Assembly (NCBI RefSeq): GCF_015840915.1
Contig: NZ_CP060398.1
Coordinates: 2,790,001-2,854,000 of the forward strand
DNA length: 64,000 nucleotides
Direction: 5' to 3'
DNA from: Synechococcus sp. CBW1002
GTDB lineage: Bacteria; Cyanobacteriota; Cyanobacteriia; PCC-6307; Cyanobiaceae
Below the pieces are notes generated by a model, which ran no database searches, was not told the origin of the DNA, and saw only the letters and a list, made by a program, of their open reading frames with translations. Both the position numbers and the translations under genes were made by a program. How positions within the stretch are numbered: position 1 is the first letter of the stretch; each line of letters starts with the position of its first letter. Below are positions 44,442 through 54,600 of the stretch, in pieces.

Positions 44442-45097
44442 TCGATCTGCCCCTTGTCGTTCACCCTGGCCATGGAGAAAAAACGGGCCGTGGTCTCGGA
44501 GATCAAACCCTTCTGGGCAAGCAGTTCGCCGATGCGGCCGCCTTCACGCTTCTGCTGAGCCAGGGCCCCATCCAGCTGGCTCTGACTGATGCAGCCCATC
44601 TCCACCAGCCTGTCGCCGAGTCGCTTCTCGTTGAACCCCTGCTCGTCAAACAGAGCCGGGTTGAGCAGAAGGTCAAGAAGCTGGGGCGGAACCTGCAGAT
44701 TCAGACGAAGGAATTCGCCGAAGCGCTGGGTCTCCGAAAAGGGGCGATAGTCCTCGAGCAGATGCTCAAGCTCATCGATCGTCAGAATGCCAGCCTGGAC
44801 GAGCTTGTTGCCAAGCGTCTGCAGCTGAAAGCTGGTGTCCTGCGAGGGGGAGGCCTTGAGATCCCCCTCCACCAGCTGGGGTTCGGCGAAGCACTGCCTC
44901 ACCCAGCAGTCTGATTCCAGAAACGAGAAAAGCTCGGCCGGATTGATCGTGAGGGTACCGAACTGCTGTTCCAGCAGCTCCTCCAGAAAGGCCACCTCGC
45001 TCGTGGGGCCGAGGACCTGAAACGGCACCCGCTGGCTGTTGCCATTGGCCACAAGCTCCACCTGCACCTGATCGGAGCTGAGGCGGAAGCGATACAT
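44423..45097 (-). CDS. Protein with two MshEN/GspE-N-like repeats
   Basis: The 224-residue protein has a beta-rich N-terminal part (MYRFRLSSDQVQVELVANG) followed by two copies of a helix pair: LGNKLVQAGILTIDELEHLL near 115 and RLGDRLVEMGCISQSQLDGA near 175, with IGELLAQKGLISETTARFF after it. The motif LGxxLVxxGxIxxxQLxxAL is the GspE N-terminal/MshEN fold, which in other proteins binds cyclic di-GMP. ATG 45097 is chosen; the frame stays open upstream to 45247 through a 15-bp repeat. It is divergently placed from the secretion genes and may regulate them. Confidence 0.6.
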   Translation of the reverse strand: MYRFRLSSDQVQVELVANGNSQRVPFQVLGPTSEVAFLEELLEQQFGTLTINPAELFSFLESDCWVRQCFAEPQLVEGDLKASPSQDTSFQLQTLGNKLVQAGILTIDELEHLLEDYRPFSETQRFGEFLRLNLQVPPQLLDLLLNPALFDEQGFNEKRLGDRLVEMGCISQSQLDGALAQQKREGGRIGELLAQKGLISETTARFFSMARVNDKGQIDYNAVA

Positions 45098-45110
45098 GAT
45101 GAACGGCAGA

Positions 45111-45149
45111 CTGGCGATGCTCGCGCTGGCGATGCTCGCGCTGGCGATT
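45111..45149 (-). repeat. 15-bp tandem repeat, about 2.6 units
   Basis: CTGGCGATGCTCGCG occurs twice and partly a third time just upstream of the chosen start at 45097. If translated on the minus strand it would encode ASIAS repeats, so it may belong to a longer N-terminus. Confidence 0.65.
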
Positions 45150-45313
45150 GCTGGGGAATGCGCCCTGTTGGGCTGGTTCACGAACGGCCCTTTCATGGCA
45201 ACGGGTCCAACATAACCACCCAACCACGAGCAGTTGTCTTGCCTCAAGACGAATATGAGAATTAAGAGATATTTAGGCTTGATTTCATTCCAGCCCCAAT
45301 TTGCGGGCGTGGC

Positions 45314-45319
45314 TAGGCT
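45314..45319 (+). promoter_or_regulatory. Possible -10 element of the secretion operon (TAGGCT)
   Basis: In the AT-richer stretch before the first exporter gene, TAGGCT lies 47 bases upstream of TTG 45361 and 128 bases upstream of ATG 45442. No convincing -35 is seen. This is weak evidence, but it argues against the translation start TTG 45301 because that would precede the transcription start. Confidence 0.25.
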
Positions 45320-45441
45320 GTGCTACCGACTATGGTTTGTGCGATGTCTCAGCCATTCCGTTGAGATTTCGAGACAGTCTTGTGGCCTTGGCGTTCAGCA
45401 CACTCAGCTCCTGGTGGTCTTCCATCAGGCAGTCCATCGGC

Positions 45442-47082
45442 ATGGCTGTGGAGCTCATTGAGGAGTTGATCCGGCATCGATACTTTCAGTCCTTGCGCGA
45501 ACTGGATTGGAGTCGGTATCAATTGGGGCCAATCCTGATCAGTTCGATTCTGATCAATCTTCTTGAGCTCTCCTCGCCACTTTACATCAATATTGTCTAT
45601 ACCTCAATTCTGCCCACCAGTTCCACCTCAAGCCTCTGGGTGCTCACGGTGGGAGTTGTGGTGTTGATGCTGCTTTCGGGCTGGTTGAAAACGGTGCGTC
45701 TCACCCTCACCGGCGCTGATGGTGCACGGATCGAGCATGGCCGGCGCTTGATGGCGTTGAGCCACTTTTCTCAGATGCGTCTTGATGACTATCTGCGCAC
45801 TCCGCCCACGACCCATGCCGAGCGATTGAACAGTATCAACCTCCTGCGCGATGAGAGTTCCCTGCAGGCGCTGAATACTGCGATTGATCTGGCTTTTTCA
45901 CTGATCTTTGTTCTGGTTCTATTTTTGATTGCTGGCAGTGTTGGCTTCATCGCTGTTTTGGCGATTGTGGTGTATCTGCTGCGTTCTCTTTCTTTTGCTC
46001 GTCAATATGAAGAGATTTCCAGGCGCAATGATGGCCTTGAGTTGGATCGACTCAATTATCAAAACAGGTTGATGGATGCGATCAATCTGATCAAATCTAA
46101 TGGTCTGGGTCGTCAGTTTCTTGTGGGAAACGAGCATCGCCAGGAGGAGCTGGCCTGGCAGCGCATGCAATCCAACCAGTTCAATGGCCGTTACCAGGCC
46201 TTTGGCTCCCTGATGTCGCAGCTCACCATGGCGGCGATCATCACGTGGGGTGCTTTCCTGGTCATCCGTGGTGATCTGCTGTCTGGTGCTCTGGCCGCTG
46301 CCCTGCTGCTTGGCGGCAAGATCCTTTCCCCCTGGCAACAGGCCATGGGGCTTTGGAACAGCTACCGGCGTCTCACCCATGCGCGACAGGAATTCGACCT
46401 GTTGATGGCCACCCCAACGGAATCAATTGGTGGTAACGAGGAGCTGAATCTTGAGAAGTCGCTTCAGCTGGAAGTCGAGGGACACGTTCTGGAGCCGATT
46501 CTGATCGGTTCCTCGGTGTTGCTGAAGGACTCCAGTTTTGGTGGCGATGTGCGTCACCTCTTTCTGGCAATGATTCAGGTCGAGACTTTCCTCAACTTGA
46601 AGGTTGACACCATTCCAATAGCTTCCTTTCGCCGAGACTCGCTCAGGAATGAGATCGTGTATGTGGATCCCTCGATGGAATTCTTTGAGGGGACTCTTTT
46701 GCAGAATATCACTAGTTTTCAGCCGACTCGTTATCGAAGACGAGCTCTTTTTTGGTCTTATCTGATTGGGCTTGACGCCAAGGTTCGCTCCCTTCCGGAT
46801 GGATATAACACCACGATTGGCACTTCAATGCCCAGTGGACTATCCAGTGATGCCCTGCATCTGTTTCAGTTGGTCCGTGCTCTGGCGACAGATCCGAAAG
46901 TTGTGATGATTGATTTGAGTGATTGTTCTTATGGCAAGCAGTTCATCGATGGCCTGGAGCGCGTGCTCAAGCGCACCAAGGGTCATACCACGGTGTTGCT
47001 CAATGGTGTGGGTAACGTACTGGTTTCGATCAGCGATCAGCAGATCCAACTTCCCATTCGTCTTCCTGAGGTGATCGCGTGA
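45442..47082 (+). CDS. Type I secretion ABC exporter half with degenerate nucleotide-binding domain
   Basis: From ATG 45442 the 546-residue protein has six hydrophobic segments (such as YQLGPILISSILINLLELSS and WVLTVGVVVLMLLSGWL). A soluble C-terminal domain shaped like an ABC ATPase follows: EFFEGTLLQNITSF (Q-loop/x-loop area), LSSDALHLFQLVRAL in place of LSGGQ, and VVMIDLSD for Walker B. No Walker A GxxGxGKS is found, so it should not hydrolyse ATP. Its stop overlaps the next gene by four bases. It probably pairs with that gene's product. In-frame TTG starts at 45301 and 45361 are possible. Confidence 0.7.
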   Translation: MAVELIEELIRHRYFQSLRELDWSRYQLGPILISSILINLLELSSPLYINIVYTSILPTSSTSSLWVLTVGVVVLMLLSGWLKTVRLTLTGADGARIEHGRRLMALSHFSQMRLDDYLRTPPTTHAERLNSINLLRDESSLQALNTAIDLAFSLIFVLVLFLIAGSVGFIAVLAIVVYLLRSLSFARQYEEISRRNDGLELDRLNYQNRLMDAINLIKSNGLGRQFLVGNEHRQEELAWQRMQSNQFNGRYQAFGSLMSQLTMAAIITWGAFLVIRGDLLSGALAAALLLGGKILSPWQQAMGLWNSYRRLTHARQEFDLLMATPTESIGGNEELNLEKSLQLEVEGHVLEPILIGSSVLLKDSSFGGDVRHLFLAMIQVETFLNLKVDTIPIASFRRDSLRNEIVYVDPSMEFFEGTLLQNITSFQPTRYRRRALFWSYLIGLDAKVRSLPDGYNTTIGTSMPSGLSSDALHLFQLVRALATDPKVVMIDLSDCSYGKQFIDGLERVLKRTKGHTTVLLNGVGNVLVSISDQQIQLPIRLPEVIA

Positions 47083-49238
47083 CCAGCCGCACCGTTCTGC
47101 TGCGTGATCTCACGCTCAGCCAGGAAGCGCCGATGGCCTTCTGCGTCAGGCTGCTGTTGCAGCAGCTGATGTGGACGGGGCGCCCCGAGGAGTTGTTTGA
47201 GCTGGTGGGCCGAGACCCTCGCCAGATGGATCTGGTTGATGCCCGCAACCTGTTGCTGCGTCTGGGTTACGGCAGCCGTACCGAAACAGTTCAGGCTTGG
47301 AGTCAACTCAATCCACAGTTGTTGCCGGCTCTTTATGTGAGCCCAGACAATATTGCCTACGTGATCTCGCTCACCGCCAAGGGTGATCTGGTGGCCGGGA
47401 ATGTGTTCGGCCGTTGTGCCCTTACCGAGATTCCGGCTTCTGGTCAGCTGGTGTGGCTTCAGGATCGGGGCAGCACGGAACGGATCACTCTGCTGAAGCA
47501 GATTTTCTATCGTTTCAGCAATCGCATCTGGGTTCTTTATGCAATCAGCTTTGCTCTTGCGCTTCTTGGGCTCGCCTTGCCCTTTTATATGCGGGCAATC
47601 TATAATATTTCCATTCCAAGTAATAGCCTGACTTCAACTTTCTGGATCTTCCTGGGAGTGGTTGTGCTGTTTTTCCTTGACTGGAACCTGCGCCAGTGGC
47701 GTGCGTCTTCTCTTTCGCAGCTTTCCGGCAGGCTTGAAGCTCTGCTGGGAGTGAGTCTGGTGGAGAAATTGTTCGGTCTTGACTACCGTCAGATTGAGTC
47801 CCTCGGCCAATCTGGTCTGACCAGCCGCTTCCGCAATCTCGAGAGCCTGCTTGGTTATGTGCAAGGCCCCCTGGCCTTGGCTTGCCTGGATTTTCCCTTC
47901 ATCACGGTATATCTGGCTGCGGTGGCATTCATTGCCGGCTGGCTGGTCCTGGTCCCGCTTGTCTTGATGCTGGTCAGCGGACTTCTGGTCTGGTTGATGA
48001 GCCGCTATTACTCAGGCGCTGCAACCCTCAATCAGGCTACTGGCACCAGCATCAGCCAAGCTCAGCTTGAGCTTGTGCATCGTTTTCTCGAGGTGAAGCT
48101 TGCCAACGTCGAGTGGGTGTGGCTGCAGCGGCTCCGTGGACTTTCTGCCCAAAGCAGTGTTTCTGCTCTCACCATCAACGGCCAGGTTGGCCGATTACAG
48201 GTGATTTCCAGCACCACGTCTCAGCTTGCCGGGGTTCTGACCCTGGCGATCGGGGCCTTGATGGCCCTGAACATCGCCCAGGGAGAAGCAGGTCTGGACA
48301 ATGTGGTGGCTCCGCAGTTCGGAAATCTGATCGCTGCCATGTTCTTTGTCTGGAGGATCTTCGGACCTTTCCAGCTGCTGATGAGTGCCTTGTTGCGTTA
48401 CACCACCATGCGCAATCAGTATCAGCAGCTGGATCAGTTTCTCAAGATCCGATCAGCTTCCCAACCGAGGGCTTCACAGGATACGACTTCGACGACACGA
48501 TTGCGGGGATCGATCCTGCTCGACTCCGCTGCTTGCCGGCTGGGGACTGAAAACAAATTCGCGATCACGCGGGTCTCGCTGACAGTATCTCCTGGTGAAA
48601 TCCTTGCGATCACAGGTAATTCCGGTTGTGGTAAATCGACCGTGCTGCGAGTCATTGATCAGCTCTTTCCGCTGGTCAGTGGTACGTTGCTGTTCGATGG
48701 CAAGGATTACCGCCAATTTGGTGTGGACGGAATCCAGAGGAATATCGCTTACTTGATGTCTGATGTTCAGCTTTTGCCGGGTACGGTACTATCCAACCTC
48801 ACAGCCATGAACCCAGACGCCACCCTTTCTGGTGTCCGCGGTGTTTGCCACCAGCTGCGGATTCTAGATTTTCTGGAGAATCTTCCCGACGGCTTGCAAA
48901 CTGCCCTGACAGACGAAATTGTATTTCAACTTCCGAAAGGCATTCGCAAGCTCTTTGCCCTTGCGCAAGCCGTGATCAAGGACACTCCGATTCTGCTCCT
49001 GGACGATCTGAGTCAGGGCCTCGCACCGGCCCAGTTCGATGCCGTGCTGGAGGTGTTGCCCAGTCTTCGGCGCTGCAGCCTCTCGGGCCAGGACCGCAGC
49101 GTCATTCTGGCTACTGATAACAAACTCTTGCTGGAGCGGGCCGATCGCCTCTGCATTCTCGATAAGGGGGTCACGGTCTTCCAGGGCACAGCTGATGAGC
49201 TGCGATCGCAGATGAAGCAGCCACAACCTGCATCCTGA
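47079..49238 (+). CDS. Type I secretion ABC exporter with C39-like domain and partly degenerate ATPase
   Basis: The 719-residue protein begins with about 130 residues resembling the C39-like substrate-docking domain of HlyB-type exporters, without the catalytic Cys motif. Six membrane helices follow (about 150-430), then an ATPase domain with intact Walker A (ITGNSGCGKST near 511). The signature is LPKGIRKLFALAQA instead of LSGGQ, and Walker B is ILLLDDLSQGL with Asp where the catalytic Glu is expected. The D-to-E change and odd signature suggest slow or asymmetric hydrolysis. The overlap with the upstream gene and HlyD downstream support one secretion unit. Confidence 0.8.
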   Translation: MTSRTVLLRDLTLSQEAPMAFCVRLLLQQLMWTGRPEELFELVGRDPRQMDLVDARNLLLRLGYGSRTETVQAWSQLNPQLLPALYVSPDNIAYVISLTAKGDLVAGNVFGRCALTEIPASGQLVWLQDRGSTERITLLKQIFYRFSNRIWVLYAISFALALLGLALPFYMRAIYNISIPSNSLTSTFWIFLGVVVLFFLDWNLRQWRASSLSQLSGRLEALLGVSLVEKLFGLDYRQIESLGQSGLTSRFRNLESLLGYVQGPLALACLDFPFITVYLAAVAFIAGWLVLVPLVLMLVSGLLVWLMSRYYSGAATLNQATGTSISQAQLELVHRFLEVKLANVEWVWLQRLRGLSAQSSVSALTINGQVGRLQVISSTTSQLAGVLTLAIGALMALNIAQGEAGLDNVVAPQFGNLIAAMFFVWRIFGPFQLLMSALLRYTTMRNQYQQLDQFLKIRSASQPRASQDTTSTTRLRGSILLDSAACRLGTENKFAITRVSLTVSPGEILAITGNSGCGKSTVLRVIDQLFPLVSGTLLFDGKDYRQFGVDGIQRNIAYLMSDVQLLPGTVLSNLTAMNPDATLSGVRGVCHQLRILDFLENLPDGLQTALTDEIVFQLPKGIRKLFALAQAVIKDTPILLLDDLSQGLAPAQFDAVLEVLPSLRRCSLSGQDRSVILATDNKLLLERADRLCILDKGVTVFQGTADELRSQMKQPQPAS

Positions 49239-49291
49239 GTCCTGTTGACACGTCATCAGGTCCTCCAGATCCACTCGCTTTCTTTCTTCCC

Positions 49292-50698
49292 ATGACCAAC
49301 TTGCCGGCGATCCCAGAGTCTTCCTTGAGCCTTCCTCCCGACCGAGGGCTTGCGTCGCCGTTGCTCGGCAGTGACACGCCGGATGCCATCACACTGGTGG
49401 GACGCCATCGCCTCAGTCAGGCCCTCGAACTGGAGGAAAAACCTGATAACCGCTATTTGCGCTACGCGCTGTATGGTCTTGGTGCCGCTGTTCTGATTTT
49501 TTTCCCCTGGGCGGCACTGACGCCGATCACCCAGGTTGTGAGCGCTTCGGGTGAGGTGATTCCGGAGGGTGAAGTGTCTGTTGTGCAGCACCTTGAGGGC
49601 GGCATTGTCGAGAGGGTTGATGTTCGCGACGGCGATATGGTGAGCCAAGGACAGGTGATGTTGCAGTTGCGTCCCAATCTTGTCGAAAGCGAATACCGAG
49701 CTATCGAACAGCAACTTCGCAATCTGATGCTGCAGCAGCGTCAATTTCAGGCGGCGATCCGTGGAGAGAGCGGATCTTTAAGTCAAAGTGCGAGTGACAA
49801 AGTCTCCAAGGCGCAAAGTGACTTGCTAGATAGCCGGATTGAAAACCGTACGGACCAGATTCGGCAGGTGAATGAAAAGATCAATGAGAAGCGAGAAGAG
49901 CTGAAGGGTCTTGACGCTCAGATTCAGCGCTATCGGGTTGAGCAGAATTTGCTTAAGGAGCAGCGGCAGATGTATGCCAACCTTGTGGCTTCCGGTGCGG
50001 CATCCCGGCTCAATTTGTTACAGGTTGACAAGCAGGTGGCCGAGTCTCAGACCAAGATGGCTTCGTTGCTGGGTACCCGCGCTCAAGCCACCAAGCTGTT
50101 GCTTCAGGCTGAAGCGGAGCTACGCAGCCTCAACTCCGGGATCCGCTTTGAGGAGCGCAGCCAGATTGCTGCCTTGGTGAACGAGGAAGCAGTCGTGTCG
50201 CAGAATATCAAGAAGCTGCGTAACCAGCTGGACCGTACCAAAATCCGGGCTCCGATCAGTGGAGAGGTTAATGATCTCCGTTTCAAGACGACGGGTGGCG
50301 TTATTGCTTCTGGATCCGTGGTGTTGTCGTTGGTCCCCACCAACTCCCCCAAGATTGTTGAAGCCCGGGTGCGATCGACAGATATCGGTTTTGTGAGCAA
50401 GGGGCAGACCGTGAGCGTGAAGCTGAAGCCGTTTGACTCCAGTATTTATGGATCAGTTTCAGGGAAGGTCCTGAATATCTCCCCCTCTACGGTTCAAGAT
50501 CCTGACGATCGGCAGTACTACTATGAGACTAGGATCTCCTTGGATCAGCAGTACGTTGGCTCCGGCGACAAGAAGTTTCCGATACAGGTTGGTATGCCTG
50601 TCGTTGCTGATATTGAGGGACCCAAGCGCAGTGTCCTTCGCTACCTCTTCCAGCCATTCACCCGCACCTTGAATTCGGCCCTGCGAGAGTCTCGCTGA
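49292..50698 (+). CDS. HlyD-family membrane fusion protein
   Basis: The 468-residue adaptor has a cytoplasmic N-terminus of about 60 residues and one helix (YALYGLGAAVLIFFPWAAL). A split lipoyl domain follows (VVQHLEGGIVERVDVRDGD and, near 325, RTKIRAPISGEVNDLRFKTT), with a long coiled coil in residues 145-290 and a final beta barrel. HlyD proteins bridge the ABC exporter to an outer-membrane TolC channel. It follows the exporter by 53 bp on the same strand. No TolC-like gene is in the window. Confidence 0.92.
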   Translation: MTNLPAIPESSLSLPPDRGLASPLLGSDTPDAITLVGRHRLSQALELEEKPDNRYLRYALYGLGAAVLIFFPWAALTPITQVVSASGEVIPEGEVSVVQHLEGGIVERVDVRDGDMVSQGQVMLQLRPNLVESEYRAIEQQLRNLMLQQRQFQAAIRGESGSLSQSASDKVSKAQSDLLDSRIENRTDQIRQVNEKINEKREELKGLDAQIQRYRVEQNLLKEQRQMYANLVASGAASRLNLLQVDKQVAESQTKMASLLGTRAQATKLLLQAEAELRSLNSGIRFEERSQIAALVNEEAVVSQNIKKLRNQLDRTKIRAPISGEVNDLRFKTTGGVIASGSVVLSLVPTNSPKIVEARVRSTDIGFVSKGQTVSVKLKPFDSSIYGSVSGKVLNISPSTVQDPDDRQYYYETRISLDQQYVGSGDKKFPIQVGMPVVADIEGPKRSVLRYLFQPFTRTLNSALRESR

Positions 50699-50887
50699 GT
50701 CTGTTTCTCAGCATCCTTTCAGCTTGTACCAAACTTGCTGCGGCATCTGCTGTTTTCGGCTCTGCAGGGCGATCTCCACGGTTGATCTGGCGATGGAGAC
50801 GCCGATCGTGATCGGATTCAAGCCTTGCTGCATTGCCTCAGCGTTCATGGTGCCCTTAGGGTCGGTGTCTTCACCGTGTGTCGATCG

Positions 50888-51358
50888 ATGTCTGCCGAGC
50901 AGACTGTCTCGCTCCTTGGCGAGAACTTTCCTACTGGCGGCCGAGCAGGTGATCTTGCTCTCGATGATCTGGTGGCCGTTTATCTCGATGGACTCGGCCG
51001 GATCGATCCTGATCCTGCGGAGTCGATGGATTCGGCTCCTCGCCTGGGAACAGCTGAGCTGGCCTATGGCCTCGACCAGACAGTGAGTACCTATCTTGAG
51101 GATCAAGGCCTGCCGCTGGAGCAATACCATGAGATTCAGCAGGATCTTCTGAACGCGCTGGCCGACACGCTTCATGATCAGGGACTGGCTGATCATGATG
51201 CCATCGTGTACGACGACCTTGGCAATGCCGATGGCGCCGCCGTGCTCGGAGCCTTGGACGGGCATGTACAGGCGTTGCTCGACATGTCGCAGACCCAGCA
51301 GCCTTTGCTGGAGCAGGCTTCTTCAGAGGTTCAGGAAATTCAGAGTTTCGATTGCTGA
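50888..51358 (+). CDS. Small acidic protein between HlyD and the giant adhesin
   Basis: From ATG 50888 the 156-residue product is strongly acidic (LDDLVAVYLDGLGRIDPDPA, DLGNADGAAVLGALDGH) and mostly helical near its end. No signal peptide, membrane helix or known family is seen. Its place between the adaptor and substrate genes suggests a role in the same system, perhaps as a chaperone or second small substrate. The strand was chosen because codon bias and composition look better than the opposite frame 50708-51265. Confidence 0.5.
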   Translation: MSAEQTVSLLGENFPTGGRAGDLALDDLVAVYLDGLGRIDPDPAESMDSAPRLGTAELAYGLDQTVSTYLEDQGLPLEQYHEIQQDLLNALADTLHDQGLADHDAIVYDDLGNADGAAVLGALDGHVQALLDMSQTQQPLLEQASSEVQEIQSFDC

Positions 51359-51626
51359 TTCCGTTTGTTTTCCACAGGTTGATGTCTTTGTAACGTCGGC
51401 ATTCTGCTTGATTCTCAGCTTCCTCTCAGCTCTTCAGATCCCTTGCGGCGACTGGGATCTTGGCTGCGTCGCCGAAATCTATCGCTCAGATGCTTCCAGC
51501 ATTCCCGGAATCACGGGAAGCCGCCCTGTTGGCTTGTGGTCAGCTCATCTACGGTAAAGGCATCAAGCACCAGTGGGATCCGATCGGTCCTGCTCTGGTG
51601 AGCGTGACCCCCTGCCCAGACCCCCC

Positions 51627-54600
51627 ATGGCTGACGACATCACTGGATCCAATCCGGTTGAAACCACTGAGTCGGCTGGTGCAGATTCGGTGGCGAATCA
51701 GTCTGAGGAGATCCAACGGCAGGCTGCCGCATCCGTCGCCTTTGATCCGAACTACCAGGAAAGTGGTTGGATCGATCCCGATTCCGGTGCCTCTTCCCTC
51801 CCCACCCAGAGTTTCGACAACTTCACGGAGCAGGTTGACCAGCCGTCGCCGGGTGATGTTGGCACAACATTTCCTGTTGGTGGTTCTTCCAGCGATGGTC
51901 CGTTCATCCCTGCAGGTGGTGGCAGCGGGGGCCTCCCCTCCCTAGGCGGTGGCGGAGCCTCTCCGTCCACAAGCACTCGTTTTGTTGGCTCGAGCCCTGC
52001 TCTCGCGAATCTTGCGTCCGTCGACACCTCTACCGGGACCCCCACCCTCACGGCGTTTGACAATCCAGAGACCACGCCCTCTCCATCACCCGAACCGTCG
52101 CCCTCGCCGACGCCTGAGCCCAGCCCAACTCCCACGCCTGAGCCGGCCCCTACACCTACCCCTCAACCCACACCCACCCCTCCTCTGCCGGCACCGGCTC
52201 CCACTCCGGATCCGGCACCGACTCCAGCACCTGCTCCTGAGCCCACCCCTCCCCCAACGCCTACGCCCCTGCCCACCCCTGGGCCGACACCTGAGCCTCC
52301 CATTCCGCCTGTTACAGGCACGGTCACCCTCGGAGATGTGACGGTTGATGAGGGTGGCAGCGCCACGATTACTGCCACTGTTGATAGTCCAGTGGTTGGG
52401 ACTGATCTGGTGATCAGCCTTGACAATGGTGTGACGATCACGATTCCAGTCGGAGAAACGACCGGAACTTCGGATCCCTTTGATGCTCCCAGTGATGATC
52501 CGTTTATTGATTCTGAAGAGATTGTGGTGTCGATCATTGGATCGACAGGTGGTGGATTCGATGATCTGAACACAGATGACACGGCCACGGTCGTTGTGGA
52601 AGACACGACCGACATCACGGCGGTGAGCCTGGGTGATGTGACGGTGGATGAGGGAAGTGGAACGGCGACGATCAGTGCGACGATCGACAATGCGCCGACG
52701 GATGAGCCGCTGGTGTTGACGCTGGATAATGGCGCGACGATCACGTTTGCAGTCGGGGAGACGACCGCGACATCCAGCGAGTTTGTGGTGCAGGGCGATG
52801 ATCCGTATGTGGATGGCGAGACCAATACGGTCAGCATCAGCAGCTATACGGGCGGAGCGGAATACGAATCGCTGGATACGACAGCGACGGCGCAGGTCGT
52901 TGTGGAAGACACGACCGACATCACGGCGGTGAGCCTGGGTGATGTGACGGTGGATGAGGGAAGTGGAACGGCGACGATCAGTGCGACGATCGACAATGCG
53001 CCGACGGATGAGCCGCTGGTGTTGACGCTGGATAATGGCGCGACGATCACGTTTGCAGTCGGGGAGACGACCGCGACATCCAGCGAGTTTGTGGTGCAGG
53101 GCGATGATCCGTATGTGGATGGCGAGACCAATACGGTCAGCATCAGCAGCTATACGGGCGGAGCGGAATACGAATCGCTGGATACGACAGCGACGGCGCA
53201 GGTCGTTGTGGAAGACACGACCGACATCACGGCGGTGAGCCTGGGTGATGTGACGGTGGATGAGGGAAGTGGAACGGCGACGATCAGTGCGACGATCGAC
53301 AATGCGCCGACGGATGAGCCGCTGGTGTTGACGCTGGATAATGGCGCGACGATCACGTTTGCAGTCGGGGAGACGACCGCGACATCCAGCGAGTTTGTGG
53401 TGCAGGGCGATGATCCGTATGTGGATGGCGAGACCAATACGGTCAGCATCAGCAGCTATACGGGCGGAGCGGAATACGAATCGCTGGATACGACAGCGAC
53501 GGCGCAGGTCGTTGTGGAAGACACGACCGACATCACGGCGGTGAGCCTGGGTGATGTGACGGTGGATGAGGGAAGTGGAACGGCGACGATCAGTGCGACG
53601 ATCGACAATGCGCCGACGGATGAGCCGCTGGTGTTGACGCTGGATAATGGCGCGACGATCACGTTTGCAGTCGGGGAGACGACCGCGACATCCAGCGAGT
53701 TTGTGGTGCAGGGCGATGATCCGTATGTGGATGGCGAGACCAATACGGTCAGCATCAGCAGCTATACGGGCGGAGCGGAATACGAATCGCTGGATACGAC
53801 AGCGACGGCGCAGGTCGTTGTGGAAGACACGACCGACATCACGGCGGTGAGCCTGGGTGATGTGACGGTGGATGAGGGAAGTGGAACGGCGACGATCAGT
53901 GCGACGATCGACAATGCGCCGACGGATGAGCCGCTGGTGTTGACGCTGGATAATGGCGCGACGATCACGTTTGCAGTCGGGGAGACGACCGCGACATCCA
54001 GCGAGTTTGTGGTGCAGGGCGATGATCCGTATGTGGATGGCGAGACCAATACGGTCAGCATCAGCAGCTATACGGGCGGAGCGGAATACGAATCGCTGGA
54101 TACGACAGCGACGGCGCAGGTCGTTGTGGAAGACACGACCGACATCACGGCGGTGAGCCTGGGTGATGTGACGGTGGATGAGGGAAGTGGAACGGCGACG
54201 ATCAGTGCGACGATCGACAATGCGCCGACGGATGAGCCGCTGGTGTTGACGCTGGATAATGGCGCGACGATCACGTTTGCAGTCGGGGAGACGACCGCGA
54301 CATCCAGCGAGTTTGTGGTGCAGGGCGATGATCCGTATGTGGATGGCGAGACCAATACGGTCAGCATCAGCAGCTATACGGGCGGAGCGGAATACGAATC
54401 GCTGGATACGACAGCGACGGCGCAGGTCGTTGTGGAAGACACGACCGACATCACGGCGGTGAGCCTGGGTGATGTGACGGTGGATGAGGGAAGTGGAACG
54501 GCGACGATCAGTGCGACGATCGACAATGCGCCGACGGATGAGCCGCTGGTGTTGACGCTGGATAATGGCGCGACGATCACGTTTGCAGTCGGGGAGACGA

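Noticed and set aside
50708-51265. 185-codon minus-strand frame opposite the acidic protein
   Set aside because: It has no family motif, and the + frame has a better start (ATG 50888), operon placement and composition.
51502-51519. TTCCCG-N6-CGGGAA inverted repeat as an operator or terminator of the adhesin gene
   Set aside because: The arms are only six bases and no T-run follows. It is 108 bp before the start and could be chance at this GC content.
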